DNA from: Bradyrhizobium sp. CCH5-F6
GTDB taxonomy: Bacteria > Pseudomonadota > Alphaproteobacteria > Rhizobiales > Xanthobacteraceae
Length of the DNA stretch: 64,000 bases
Direction: 5' to 3'
NCBI RefSeq assembly: GCF_001556045.1
Contig: NZ_LSIC01000177.1
Span: 8,285 to 72,284 of the forward strand
In this document: piece after piece, positions 35,500 to 43,833 of the stretch
Position numbering within the stretch: the first letter of the stretch is position 1
How the letters are laid out: each line of letters starts with the position of its first letter
Notes under the pieces: model-generated
The model's input: only the letters and a program-made list of their open reading frames with translations
Database searches by the model: none
Told to the model about the DNA's origin: nothing
Position numbers and translations under genes: made by a program

Positions 35500-36271
35500 C
35501 GCCGGCCTGTCCTTCGCCGCCTCGTTCGCGCCGGCGCTGCTGGACCCGGCGCGCCGCACGCCCGAGGGCGTGACCGGCCCGAACGGCAAGGCCGCCGGCC
35601 GGCGCTACGACGTCTACCGCAACAACGTCACGGTCAGCCTGATCGACGCGCTGGCCTCGATCTATCCGGCGGTGCAGCGCATCACCGGCGCCGACTTCTT
35701 CCGCGCCATAGCGCGTTCCCAGGTCCGGAGCAATCCGCCGACCTCGCCGCTGCTGTTCGAATACGGCCGCGACTTTCCGGAGTTCATCGCACACTATGAG
35801 CATGCGCAGGCGATGCCCTGGCTCCCCGACGTCGCCCGTATCGAACGCGCCTGGCTCGATTCCTATCACGCCGCCGACGCGCTCCCGCTGTCGCCGGCCC
35901 GGCTGTCGGCGGTGACGCCCGATCGTTTGGCCGATCTGGCGTTCGTTCCGCATCCCGCCGCGCGATGCCTGCGCTCTCAATACGCCGCCGTGACGATCTT
36001 TGCCGCCAACCGCGACGATGCACCGGTCATGCGCATCGATGCCTCCACGCCGGAGGATACCCTGATCACGCGACCCGAGTTCGAGGTCACCGTGCGCCGC
36101 CTTCCGCCCGGCGGCGCGGTCTTCGCGAACCATCTGATGTCGGGGCGGCCCCTCGGCGCGGCCGCGGCGGCGGCGCTGGAAGATTCAAGCGAATTCGACA
36201 TCGCTGCGAACATCGCCGGGCTGATCGAGGCCGGCGCCTTCACCTCGCTCGCTTGCGGAGACCCATCATGA
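35489..36271 (+). CDS. bufC: DUF2063 partner protein of the iron oxidase
   Basis: The ATG at 35489 ([20 protein letters not shown]) gives 260 aa and has GGAGAG just upstream. The N-terminal half is the DUF2063 domain: [30 protein letters not shown] and [24 protein letters not shown]. The C-terminal half is a less conserved domain with [22 protein letters not shown]. In related systems this protein binds the precursor and presents it to the oxidase. Both ends overlap neighbouring genes (11 bp and 4 bp). Confidence 0.9.
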   Translation: MPHDAGLSFAASFAPALLDPARRTPEGVTGPNGKAAGRRYDVYRNNVTVSLIDALASIYPAVQRITGADFFRAIARSQVRSNPPTSPLLFEYGRDFPEFIAHYEHAQAMPWLPDVARIERAWLDSYHAADALPLSPARLSAVTPDRLADLAFVPHPAARCLRSQYAAVTIFAANRDDAPVMRIDASTPEDTLITRPEFEVTVRRLPPGGAVFANHLMSGRPLGAAAAAALEDSSEFDIAANIAGLIEAGAFTSLACGDPS

Positions 36272-36777
36272 TCACGGACCAGCATATGACCACCGGCGGC
36301 GGCCTGCCGTCGCCCGGAGTGGTCATCGACAAGGCCAACCATCTGGTGCAGTCGCTTGCGACGCCCTCGCTCGTCCAGCTCGTTCTGCGCGTCGCGCTGG
36401 CGGTGCCGTTCTGGCGCTCGGGCATGCTGAAATGGGACGGCTTCCTCAGGCTCAACGACACCGCCGTGACGCTGTTCAGCGACGAATTCATGCTGCATCT
36501 GCCGGGCGGGCCCTATCACTTTCCGGCACCGACGGTGATGGCCTTCCTGTCGGGTTCGGCCGAGATCATGTTCCCGATCCTGCTCGTGCTGGGACTGGGT
36601 ACGCGATTCGCAGCGCTAGGCCTGCTGTTCATGACGCTGATCGTGGAGCTCACCGTGCCGGATGGCTGGCCGATCCACCTCACCTGGGCCGCCATGGCGC
36701 TGGGCATCATGGCTCACGGACCGGGGCGCATTTCGCTCGATCATCTCATCTGTCGCGCGCGATCGCACACGCGATAG
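36268..36777 (+). CDS. bufD: DoxX-family membrane protein of the bufferin operon
   Basis: The ATG at 36268 overlaps the bufC stop by 4 bp and gives 169 aa with about four membrane helices. The helices are in LVQLVLRVALAVPFWRSGMLKW, TVMAFLSGSAEIMFPILLVLG, FAALGLLFMTLIVELTV and LTWAAMALGIMAHG. FWRSGMLKW and SGSAEIMFPI are DoxX hallmarks. DoxX proteins close gig/buf-type operons in other proteobacteria; a role in redox balance at the membrane is suspected. A perfect hairpin terminator follows. Confidence 0.88.
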   Translation: MITDQHMTTGGGLPSPGVVIDKANHLVQSLATPSLVQLVLRVALAVPFWRSGMLKWDGFLRLNDTAVTLFSDEFMLHLPGGPYHFPAPTVMAFLSGSAEIMFPILLVLGLGTRFAALGLLFMTLIVELTVPDGWPIHLTWAAMALGIMAHGPGRISLDHLICRARSHTR

Positions 36778-36792
36778 ACGCAGGGTTTGCCT

Positions 36793-36824
36793 AACCACAT
36801 GCACCGCCGTCAGTGCATGTGGTT
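36793..36824. terminator. Bidirectional hairpin terminator
   Basis: AACCACATGCAC and GTGCATGTGGTT form a perfect 12-bp stem with an 8-base loop between the convergent bufD and SDR genes. It can serve either strand. Confidence 0.75.
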
Positions 36825-36840
36825 GACGCCATCAGGCGTC

Positions 36841-37686
36841 TCACATCCCGCTCAGGCCGCTATCGACCGCGAGGGTCTGCGCGGTGACGTAGACGCTTTC
36901 GTCGGAGAGGAAGAACAGCACGGCATAGGCGATCTCCCATGCAGTTGCCTGGCGGCCGAACGGGACATGGCCCTTGCCGCGCGAGGGGCGGCCGGCACCG
37001 GCTTCGCGGCCGTTGGGGGTGTCGACGAGGCCGGGATAGACGAGATTGGCGCGGATGCCGCGGCGCGAACCGAGATGGGCGATGTTGCGCATGAGGCCGC
37101 CGAGCGCGGCCTTCGATGAATCATACACCGCCATCTGCGATCCCGCCTTCAGCGCGGCGATGGAGGAGATGAAGACGATGGCGCCGCCATCTTCGAATCT
37201 CGGCATTGCGGCGCGGCAGCACAGCATGGGGCCGCGGACGTTGACATCGTAGATCCTGTTCCACTCCTCCGGGCTGACCGCGTCGAGCCCGACCTTGCCG
37301 AAGGTGCCGATGTTCAGCACCATGCCGTCGAGCCCGCCCATGGCGCGGTGCGCCTCCTCGACCATGCGAACGACGTCGGCCTCAGAAGTGACGTCGGCGG
37401 CGATGGCAAAGGCCTCGCCGCCTTCATCGGTGATGCGCTTGACGGTCTGCTCGGCCGAGCTGCGGTTGAGGTCGGCGACCGCGACCTTCGCACCTTCGCG
37501 TGCGCACAGGATGCTCATGGCGCGGCCGTTGCCGATCGGGTCGGTGGCGGCGTCGAAGACGCGCTGGCCGCCGCCGACGATAAGGATGCGGCGCCCTTGC
37601 AGGCGCCCTCTGCCCGGCGCCTCGCCCAGCGATTCCGCGCTCGGCGGACGGACGTAACGATCCGGCTTGGTGTCGATCTCCGCCAT
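36841..37686 (-). CDS. SDR-family oxidoreductase
   Basis: The ATG at 37686 (MAEIDTKPDRYVRPPSAES) gives 281 aa. The catalytic Ser175, Tyr188 and Lys192 lie in VFISSIAALKAGSQMAVYDSSKAAL. The cofactor loop is odd. Instead of TGxxxGIG it reads GGGQRVFDAATDPIGNGRA, with an insertion between the Gly residues. Asp72 after the second strand suggests NAD(H). It is the last gene of the leftward group with a carboxymuconolactone-decarboxylase-like gene and a TetR regulator, one base after the former. Confidence 0.85.
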   Translation of the reverse strand: MAEIDTKPDRYVRPPSAESLGEAPGRGRLQGRRILIVGGGQRVFDAATDPIGNGRAMSILCAREGAKVAVADLNRSSAEQTVKRITDEGGEAFAIAADVTSEADVVRMVEEAHRAMGGLDGMVLNIGTFGKVGLDAVSPEEWNRIYDVNVRGPMLCCRAAMPRFEDGGAIVFISSIAALKAGSQMAVYDSSKAALGGLMRNIAHLGSRRGIRANLVYPGLVDTPNGREAGAGRPSRGKGHVPFGRQATAWEIAYAVLFFLSDESVYVTAQTLAVDSGLSGM

Positions 37687-37687
37687 C

Positions 37688-38248
37688 TCAGCCGCCTGAC
37701 TTCTTGCCGCCGTCATATACCTTCATGCCGGCGGCGGGATCGAGATCGGTCTCGGTCGCCTCGGTGAGGCGGGCCATCATCATGTAGAAGCCGAGCGCGA
37801 CGATGGATTCGACGATCTCCTGGTCGCTGAAGTGTTGTCTCGCGGCAGCGAAGGTCGCCTCGGCCACGCGAACGTTTTCGACCACCTCGCGGCCGAACTT
37901 CAGCAGGGCGCGCTCGGCCTCGTTCAAGGCGGCGGCATCGTAATCTGCGCGCTCCACGGCATCGATCTGTCCCTGCGTGCAGCCGACGCCGAGCGCGATC
38001 GGCACGTGCTGGCGCCATTCATAGGCGCCGCCTTCGAGCTGGGCGGCCTGGAGGATCAGCAGCTCGCGGTTGACGGAAGAGAGCTTCTGCTTGTGCAGGA
38101 TCGAATTGCCGAGCCGCATCGCCGGAATCATGTTGGCCTCGGCATGGGCCATCATGCGGAAAATGTTGAGCTTGACCGGCATGCGGTCGAACGAGGCGCG
38201 GATGTCGCCGCTCGTCGTCTCCGGATCAATCAGGGGCAGCCTTGCCAC
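37688..38248 (-). CDS. Carboxymuconolactone decarboxylase family protein
   Basis: The 186-aa protein has the CMD/AhpD core. RELLILQAAQLEGGAYEWRQHVPIALGVGCTQGQIDAV holds the conserved EWxxH element, and the redox CxxC of AhpD proteins is absent. That suggests a non-peroxidase role such as lactone decarboxylation or an unknown reaction. It overlaps the TetR gene by 23 bp and precedes the SDR gene by 1 bp, so the three genes form a tight operon. Confidence 0.82.
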   Translation of the reverse strand: MARLPLIDPETTSGDIRASFDRMPVKLNIFRMMAHAEANMIPAMRLGNSILHKQKLSSVNRELLILQAAQLEGGAYEWRQHVPIALGVGCTQGQIDAVERADYDAAALNEAERALLKFGREVVENVRVAEATFAAARQHFSDQEIVESIVALGFYMMMARLTEATETDLDPAAGMKVYDGGKKSGG

Positions 38249-38921
38249 GGTTCTCTCCCTTGGGCTTTCGTTTCTTGTTGTCGTCGTTGCCTGCCGCGAT
38301 CAGCGACAGGAAGAAGGCGAGATAGCGGTCGATCGCCTCGATCACCTTCGGCCGTGGCGATGGCGTCGCGCCCATCACGTAGTGCTCGAGGCGGATGTAG
38401 ATGAGCCCGGCGGCGAACAGCCGCGCCGTCTCGCGCGGGTCGGGCGTGGATATCAAACCGCCGAGCGCGAAGCCGCGGAAGTAATCCGTCATCAGGCTCT
38501 GCTCGCGTGCGTAAAAATGATCGGCGAACTTGGCGCGGATGCCGGGCACCCGGTTGCGCTCGGCGGTGATCACCTTCTGGAACTGGTGCTCGCGCGGATC
38601 GGACCATTGCTCGACGAGGTCGAGCGCGAACTGCCGGCAGAACGCGGCGGGCTGTCGCGAGAGCTGCCTGTAGCGCGGCTCCTCCAGCCGGCTGGCCGAG
38701 CTGGCCGGGCCGTGCTCGGCAACGATCGCTTCCAGGATCGCGGCCTTGCCGGGGAAATGATTGTAGAGGCTGCTCTCGCGGATGCCGACGCGGCGCGCGA
38801 GCTCACGCATCGAGGCGCCGCCATAGCCGCTTTGCGCAAACAGGTTGAGCGCTTCGGAGAGAATGCGCTCGCGGGTCGTGGGCGCAGCCGCGTCCGCCGC
38901 GCTGGAGGTGTGGACAGCCAT
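38226..38921 (-). CDS. TetR-family transcriptional regulator
   Basis: The 231-aa protein has its N-terminal helix-turn-helix at about residues 17-63: RERILSEALNLFAQSGYGGASM and RELARRVGIRESSLYNHFPGK. A ligand-binding helical domain follows and the tail is Lys-rich. Two near-identical palindromes sit immediately upstream of its start codon, between it and the divergent binding-protein gene. It probably represses both its own operon and the rightward group in the absence of a ligand. Confidence 0.9.
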   Translation of the reverse strand: MAVHTSSAADAAAPTTRERILSEALNLFAQSGYGGASMRELARRVGIRESSLYNHFPGKAAILEAIVAEHGPASSASRLEEPRYRQLSRQPAAFCRQFALDLVEQWSDPREHQFQKVITAERNRVPGIRAKFADHFYAREQSLMTDYFRGFALGGLISTPDPRETARLFAAGLIYIRLEHYVMGATPSPRPKVIEAIDRYLAFFLSLIAAGNDDNKKRKPKGENRGKAAPD

Positions 38922-38934
38922 GCGGCTTGACTAA

Positions 38935-38976
38935 CGAACGATCGTTCGCTAGTCAACCGTACGAACGATCGTTCGT
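38935..38976. promoter_or_regulatory. Twin palindromic TetR operators
   Basis: Site 1 is a perfect palindrome at 38935-38948 (CGAACGATCGTTCG). Site 2 is a perfect 16-bp palindrome at 38961-38976 (ACGAACGATCGTTCGT). Their centres are 27 bp apart. They lie 14 bp upstream of the TetR start, in the divergent gap. Confidence 0.85.
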
Positions 38977-39088
38977 TTGCCAGTCTGACGGCGACGGTCG
39001 CGGCCCGCAAGTCCGCTTGCAGGCACTGTTCTCGCGTTTCAACTCCGCTCCATCGAGAGGCGGAGAGCAATTTTTGGGAGACGACGTC

Positions 39089-40300
39089 ATGGCTCGCTTT
39101 GCCCGCCCTCGGCTGCATGCGGCTTGCATCCTGTTGCCGCTGCTGGCAGCAAGCACCGCCCAGGCGCAGAGCGCGAAATACGATCCCGGCGCCGACGACA
39201 AGACCATCAAGATCGGAACCACCGCGCCGCTGAGCGGCCCGGTGTCGGCCTTCGCGCAGATCGCCAAATCGGCCGAGGCCTATTTCCGCAAGGTGAACGA
39301 CGAGGGCGGCGTGAACGGGCGACGCATCCAGATGATCATCGCGGACGACGCCTACAGCCCGCCGAAGACGGTGGAGCAGACCCGGCGGTTGGTCGAGAGC
39401 GAGGAAGTGCTTTTGATCTTCGGCGGCGTCGGTACGCCAACCAACAGCGCCGTGCACAAATATCTCAACGAGCGCAAGGTGCCGCAGCTCTTCCTCGGCT
39501 CGGGCGCGGCCAAGTGGGACGACCCGAAGAATTTTCCGTGGACCGTCGGCTGGCAGCCGACCTATCGCGACGAAGCGATCGCCTACGCCAAGTACATCAA
39601 GGCAAGCCACGCCAATGCGAAGGTCGGCGTGCTCTACCAGAACGACGATCTCGGCAAGGACTATCTGAAGGCGCTGGAGGAAGGTCTCGGCGGCGGCGAA
39701 GCGATCGTCGCGCGGGCGGCTTACGAGACCTCGGCCCCGACCGTCGACACCCAGATCCTGCAATTGAAGACCGCTGGCGCGGATGTCGTGCTCGTCGCGG
39801 CGACGCCGAAATTCGCGGCGCAGGCGATCCGCAAGATCGGCGAGATCGGCTGGAAGCCCGTCACCATCATCTCGAACGTCTCGGCCTCGATCAGCGGCGT
39901 GCTCGAGCCGGCCGGCAAGGACAATTCCACCGGCGTCATCTCCAGCCAGTATCTGAAGGACGCAACCGACCCAGCGCTGAAGGACGATGCCGGCTACAAG
40001 GAGTGGCTGGCGTTCATGGACAAGTACATGCCGGAGGCCAACAAGAGCGACTGGCTCAACGTCTACGGCTATACCATCGCGCAGACGCTTGTGACGGTGC
40101 TGAAGGCATCAGGCAATGACCTCACCCGCGCCAACGTCATGAAGCAGGCGACCACCATGAAAGACGTGCGCCTGCCGATGCTGATCAACGGCACCGCCGT
40201 GAGCAATTCGCCCGAGCGCTACACGCCGATGACGAGCCTTCAGTTGATCCGTTTTGATGGCGCGCGCTGGGTGCCGTTCGGCGGTCTCCTGAAGAACTGA
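39089..40300 (+). CDS. ABC transporter substrate-binding protein (LivK/AmiC type)
   Basis: The ATG at 39089 (MARFARPRLHAACILLPLLA) follows GGGAGACGACGTC and gives 403 aa; the longer frame runs through the operator region. The signal peptide ends near AQA at residue 26. The mature start DDKTIKIGTTAPLSGPVSAFAQ and the repeated lobes (VLLIFGGVGTPTNSAVHKYLN, KVGVLYQNDDLGKDYLKALEEGL) are type I binding-protein features. No ABC permease is nearby. It is the first gene of the rightward TetR-linked group. The ligand is unknown. Confidence 0.88.
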   Translation: MARFARPRLHAACILLPLLAASTAQAQSAKYDPGADDKTIKIGTTAPLSGPVSAFAQIAKSAEAYFRKVNDEGGVNGRRIQMIIADDAYSPPKTVEQTRRLVESEEVLLIFGGVGTPTNSAVHKYLNERKVPQLFLGSGAAKWDDPKNFPWTVGWQPTYRDEAIAYAKYIKASHANAKVGVLYQNDDLGKDYLKALEEGLGGGEAIVARAAYETSAPTVDTQILQLKTAGADVVLVAATPKFAAQAIRKIGEIGWKPVTIISNVSASISGVLEPAGKDNSTGVISSQYLKDATDPALKDDAGYKEWLAFMDKYMPEANKSDWLNVYGYTIAQTLVTVLKASGNDLTRANVMKQATTMKDVRLPMLINGTAVSNSPERYTPMTSLQLIRFDGARWVPFGGLLKN

Positions 40301-40302
40301 TC

Positions 40303-41196
40303 ATGCGGCAGGTCAGGATCGGCAGCATGCGGGTCGATCTCGTCAGCGAGATTCCTGCGCTCGCGTTCGACAAGAGCTGGCTGTTCGCCAACGTCACCGA
40401 CGATGTGATCACGGAGAACCGGAGCTGGCTCGACCACCGCTATATCGAGCCCGAGACCGGCCGCCTCATCCTCAGCCACCATTCCTACCTGGTGCGCACG
40501 CCGCGCTGGACGGCCATCGTCGACACCTGCTGCGGCAACCACAAGAAGCGGCCGCTTGTGCCGGCGTGGAACGACCTCAACCAGCCCTATCTCGACAACA
40601 TGCGGGCGCTGGGCGTTGCGCCCGAACAGGTCGACTACGTGATGTGCACGCATCTGCATGTCGACCACGTCGGCTGGAACACGCGGCTTCAGGACGGCCG
40701 CTGGGTGCCGACCTTCCCCAACGCGCGTTATCTGATGGGGCGTGACGAGTACCGCCACTTCGAAGCCGCGCACAATGCCGCGCCGAAGAGCCCGGTGAAC
40801 CACGGTTCGTTCGCGGATTCCGTGCTGCCGGTGGTCGCCGCGGGCCTTGCCGAATTGGTCGAGACCGATCATCGCCTGTTCGATGATCGCGATGCAGCCT
40901 TGCGCTTTGCACCGGCGCCCGGCCACACCGCCGGCAACATGCAAATCCACCTCAATGGCGGCCACGATCACGCGGTGATGTCGGGTGACGTCATCCATCA
41001 TCCAATCCAGTGCGCCGCGCCGTGGCTCTCCAACGCCGCCGACATCGATCCGGCCGCGGCGCTCGCAACGCGAATGGCGCTGCTGGAGGAGCTTGCGGAC
41101 ACGCCGAGCTACCTGCTCGCCGGCCATTTCCCCGCACCGACCGCGGGACGCGTGATCCGGCACGGCGAGGCCTATCGATTCCGTTTCGAGGATTAG
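40303..41196 (+). CDS. MBL-fold metallo-hydrolase
   Basis: The 297-aa protein starts 2 bp after the binding-protein stop. The zinc motif THLHVDHVGWN gives His117, His119, Asp121 and His122. Later ligands are in APAPGHTAGNM and MSGDVIHHP. The layout is closest to quorum-quenching lactonase and related hydrolases, so a lactone or ester is a fair guess. There is no signal peptide, so it is cytoplasmic. It belongs to the same operon as the two binding proteins. Confidence 0.88.
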   Translation: MRQVRIGSMRVDLVSEIPALAFDKSWLFANVTDDVITENRSWLDHRYIEPETGRLILSHHSYLVRTPRWTAIVDTCCGNHKKRPLVPAWNDLNQPYLDNMRALGVAPEQVDYVMCTHLHVDHVGWNTRLQDGRWVPTFPNARYLMGRDEYRHFEAAHNAAPKSPVNHGSFADSVLPVVAAGLAELVETDHRLFDDRDAALRFAPAPGHTAGNMQIHLNGGHDHAVMSGDVIHHPIQCAAPWLSNAADIDPAAALATRMALLEELADTPSYLLAGHFPAPTAGRVIRHGEAYRFRFED

Positions 41197-41316
41197 ACTA
41201 TGAAGCCGAGCTCGATCGGCAGCCCCGGAGATCACCTTTCCCCAGCGGAGACAGGTGATTCGAGCTCGTGGGCTCGCGTCGATTCAACCAAAACCTATTC
41301 TTTCAGGAGATGCCCC

Positions 41317-42285
41317 ATGATGCTGCGCACGGTCACGCTTTCGCTTCTCGCATTGCTATCGGCGGCATTGCCGGCGCGCGCCGAGGATCCGGCCGCCTAT
41401 CCCACGCGCAAGATCAAGATGCTGCTGCCCTATGCGGCCGGCGGCGGCGGCGACGTGGTCGGGCGGCTGCTCGCCGAGAAGATGGGCAAGACGCTCGGAC
41501 AGACCATCTATATCGAGAACCACACCGGCGCTGCAGGCACGCTTGGCACGCAGATGGTCGCGACATCCCCGAATGACGGCTACACCATCACCGTCGGCGG
41601 CATGACCACGCATGTGCTCGCGCCCGCGATCTATCCCAAGCTGCCCTACGATTCGATCAAGGACTTTACGACGATCGGCCGCGTCGGCACCTCTTCCATC
41701 ATGCTGGTGGCAACCAAGGGCTTCGCCGCCAACGACATCAAGGGCCTGATCGCGCTCGCCAAGAAGGGCGAGCCGATCCAGTACGGCAGCTGGGGCGTCG
41801 GCTCGACCGGGCAATTCTGCGCGGAGATCCTGATGCAGCAGACCGGCATCAAGATGGACCACGTGCCGTTCAACGGCATCGCGAAGCTTGCCGGCGATTT
41901 GCTCGGCGGCCATATCTCACTGGCGACGCTCGACGTCGCGACCGCGACACCATTGGTCAAGGACGGTTCGATCAAGGCGCTCGCCGCCTGCGGCGAACGT
42001 TCGCCGAGCCTGCCGGATGTCGCCAGCTACAAGGAGCAGGGCGTGGCGTTCGACCGCAGCCTGTCCTGGGCGATGTATGCGCCGGCGGGCCTCGCGCCGC
42101 CGATCGCGCAGAAACTGTCGGCGGCTCTGAAGGAGGCGCTCGGTGACGAGGTGGTCAAGCAGAAGCTTCTGGGGCTCGGCATCACGCCGCAATTCGTCCC
42201 CGGCGACGAGCAGCGCGACATCAACGCCCGCGATATCGCCGCCTGGAAGCAGGTCGCCAAGGACGCGGGCATCGAAGTCAAGTGA
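41317..42285 (+). CDS. Bug-family (TctC-like) substrate-binding protein
   Basis: The ATG at 41317 (MMLRTVTLSLLALLSAALPA) follows CAGGAGA and gives 322 aa. The signal peptide ends near ARA at residue 22. The mature start YPTRKIKMLLPYAAGGGGDVVGRLLAEKM and ENHTGAAGTLGTQMVA are the Bug ligand loops. It is an orphan without TctA or TctB. Two unrelated receptor families in one operon suggest uptake of one compound class by two routes, which is inference. A weak 7-bp stem at 41231-41259 precedes it. Confidence 0.88.
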   Translation: MMLRTVTLSLLALLSAALPARAEDPAAYPTRKIKMLLPYAAGGGGDVVGRLLAEKMGKTLGQTIYIENHTGAAGTLGTQMVATSPNDGYTITVGGMTTHVLAPAIYPKLPYDSIKDFTTIGRVGTSSIMLVATKGFAANDIKGLIALAKKGEPIQYGSWGVGSTGQFCAEILMQQTGIKMDHVPFNGIAKLAGDLLGGHISLATLDVATATPLVKDGSIKALAACGERSPSLPDVASYKEQGVAFDRSLSWAMYAPAGLAPPIAQKLSAALKEALGDEVVKQKLLGLGITPQFVPGDEQRDINARDIAAWKQVAKDAGIEVK

Positions 42286-42310
42286 TCGAAGTGACGAGAG
42301 GAGAGCGGGC

Positions 42311-42850
42311 ATGAGCCGCATCTTCGGCGCGGTGCGCCAGAACGGATATGTAGTGCGGGACATCCACGCCGCGATGAAGCACTGGATCGAGGTGATGGGC
42401 GTCGGGCCCTGGTACTACATGGACCGCGTCAAGACCGACTGGTTCCGGCATCGCGGCCAGGAGTCCGCCGTCGAGATGAGCATCGCGCTGGCCAATTCCG
42501 GCGATCTCCAGATCGAGCTGATCCAGCAGCGCAATGACGCGCCCTCGCTCTACAAGGAGTTTCTCGACGCGGGCCATGAAGGGCTCCAGCACATGTCGTA
42601 TTGGAGCCACGACTATCAGGCGCTCTACGACAGGGCGATCCGGCTCGGCTACAGGGTCGGCCATGAGGGCCAGATCGGCGGCGACAAGGGGCGCTTTGCC
42701 TATTTCGACACGCAGGCGCATCCGGGAACGGTGATCGAGATCTCCGACATCAGCGGCACCAAGGGACCCTTTTTCGAGAAAGTCCGGCAGGCCGCGATGA
42801 GCTGGGACGGCACGCGGCCGATCCGCGAGGTCGGCGGCGCGAAATCGTAA
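42311..42850 (+). CDS. VOC-family (glyoxalase-fold) protein
   Basis: The ATG at 42311 has a GAGAGG stretch before it and gives 179 aa. RQNGYVVRDIHAAMKHWIEVMGVGPWYY at the start and EGLQHMSYWSHDYQALYDRAI plus HPGTVIEISDISG further on fit a metal-dependent VOC enzyme with His and Glu ligands. VOC enzymes include dioxygenases, epimerases and lyases. It starts 25 bp after the Bug-protein gene and is the last gene of the group. Confidence 0.8.
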   Translation: MSRIFGAVRQNGYVVRDIHAAMKHWIEVMGVGPWYYMDRVKTDWFRHRGQESAVEMSIALANSGDLQIELIQQRNDAPSLYKEFLDAGHEGLQHMSYWSHDYQALYDRAIRLGYRVGHEGQIGGDKGRFAYFDTQAHPGTVIEISDISGTKGPFFEKVRQAAMSWDGTRPIREVGGAKS

Positions 42851-42993
42851 GGCTCGATGACCGACTTTGCCGATGTTCGCCGAGAGCGCGCAACGCCGTG
42901 CTGAACCGGCCTACCTGACATCTTCGCCGGCGCGACGACGTAGCGATCCGTGGTAAGGTTGGGCCTCACATCCGAACCTTCAGCGAGGCAAGC

Positions 42994-43806
42994 ATGTCCG
43001 ACACTGACAAGGTTTTCGCCGGCTCCATCCCAAAACTCTACGATGAGCATCTCGTCCCGATGATCTTCGCCGGTTACGCCGACGACATCGCAAGACGTGT
43101 CGCCGCGCTCTCGCCCTCCGCGCTGCTCGAGATCGCGGCTGGCACCGGCGCCGTGACGCGCGCCGTGGCGGCGGCCTTGCCGCGCGACGTCCGCTACGTG
43201 GCGACCGACCTCAACGAGCCGATGCTCGCGGTCGCAGCAAAGCGTCAGGCGGGCGATGACCGCATCTCCTGGCGCCAGGCGGATGCGTTGGCTCTTCCGT
43301 TCGGCGACGCCGAGTTCGACGTGGTCTGCTGCCAGTTCGGGGCCATGTTCTTTCCGGACCGCGTCAAGGGCTATTCGGAAGCAAGGCGCGTCTTGAAGCC
43401 GGGCGGCACCTTTCTCTTCAACGTCTGGGACCGCATCGAGGAGAACGTGTTCGCGGACGATGCAACGACCGCCCTGGGCAGGCTGTTTCCCGACGATCCG
43501 CCCCGCTTCATGGCGCGGACACCGCACGGCTATTTCGACCAGGGGCTCATACGGGCCGATCTCGAGCGCGCAGGTTTCGGCAACGTCTCGATCGAAACAC
43601 TGGCAGCCACCAGCCGCGCACCGACGCCCGACCTCGTGGCGTTCGCCTATTGCCAGGGTACGCCGCTGCGCAGCGAGATCGAGGCGAGAAGCGGCGGCGA
43701 TCTCCAGGCCGCGACTGACGCGGTCGCCGATGCGATCCGCGCGCGCCATGGACCCGGACCGATCGAAGCCAAGATCCAGGCCCTGGTGATCACGGCGCGG
43801 CCGTAG
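42994..43806 (+). CDS. Class I SAM-dependent methyltransferase
   Basis: The 270-aa protein has motif I in LLEIAAGTGAVTRAVAAAL (about 44-62), an acidic motif II region at ATDLNEPMLAVA, and ADALALPFGDAEFDVVCCQFGAMFFPDR, as in UbiE-type small-molecule methyltransferases. It is preceded by a 143-bp gap and ends just before a hairpin, so it is likely a single-gene unit. The substrate is unknown. Confidence 0.85.
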   Translation: MSDTDKVFAGSIPKLYDEHLVPMIFAGYADDIARRVAALSPSALLEIAAGTGAVTRAVAAALPRDVRYVATDLNEPMLAVAAKRQAGDDRISWRQADALALPFGDAEFDVVCCQFGAMFFPDRVKGYSEARRVLKPGGTFLFNVWDRIEENVFADDATTALGRLFPDDPPRFMARTPHGYFDQGLIRADLERAGFGNVSIETLAATSRAPTPDLVAFAYCQGTPLRSEIEARSGGDLQAATDAVADAIRARHGPGPIEAKIQALVITARP

Positions 43807-43821
43807 GCCTGCGCCGCAGGC
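43807..43821. terminator. Small hairpin between convergent genes
   Basis: GCCTGC and GCAGGC form a 6-bp GC-rich stem with a 3-base loop, one base after the methyltransferase stop and 12 bases before the end of the opposing gene. Confidence 0.5.
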
Positions 43822-43833
43822 AGGCTCGGCTTC

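Noticed and set aside
33928..36840. sigF or anti-sigma gene near the bufferin operon
   Set aside because: No ECF sigma or membrane anti-sigma frame is present; if SigF controls the operon it is encoded elsewhere.
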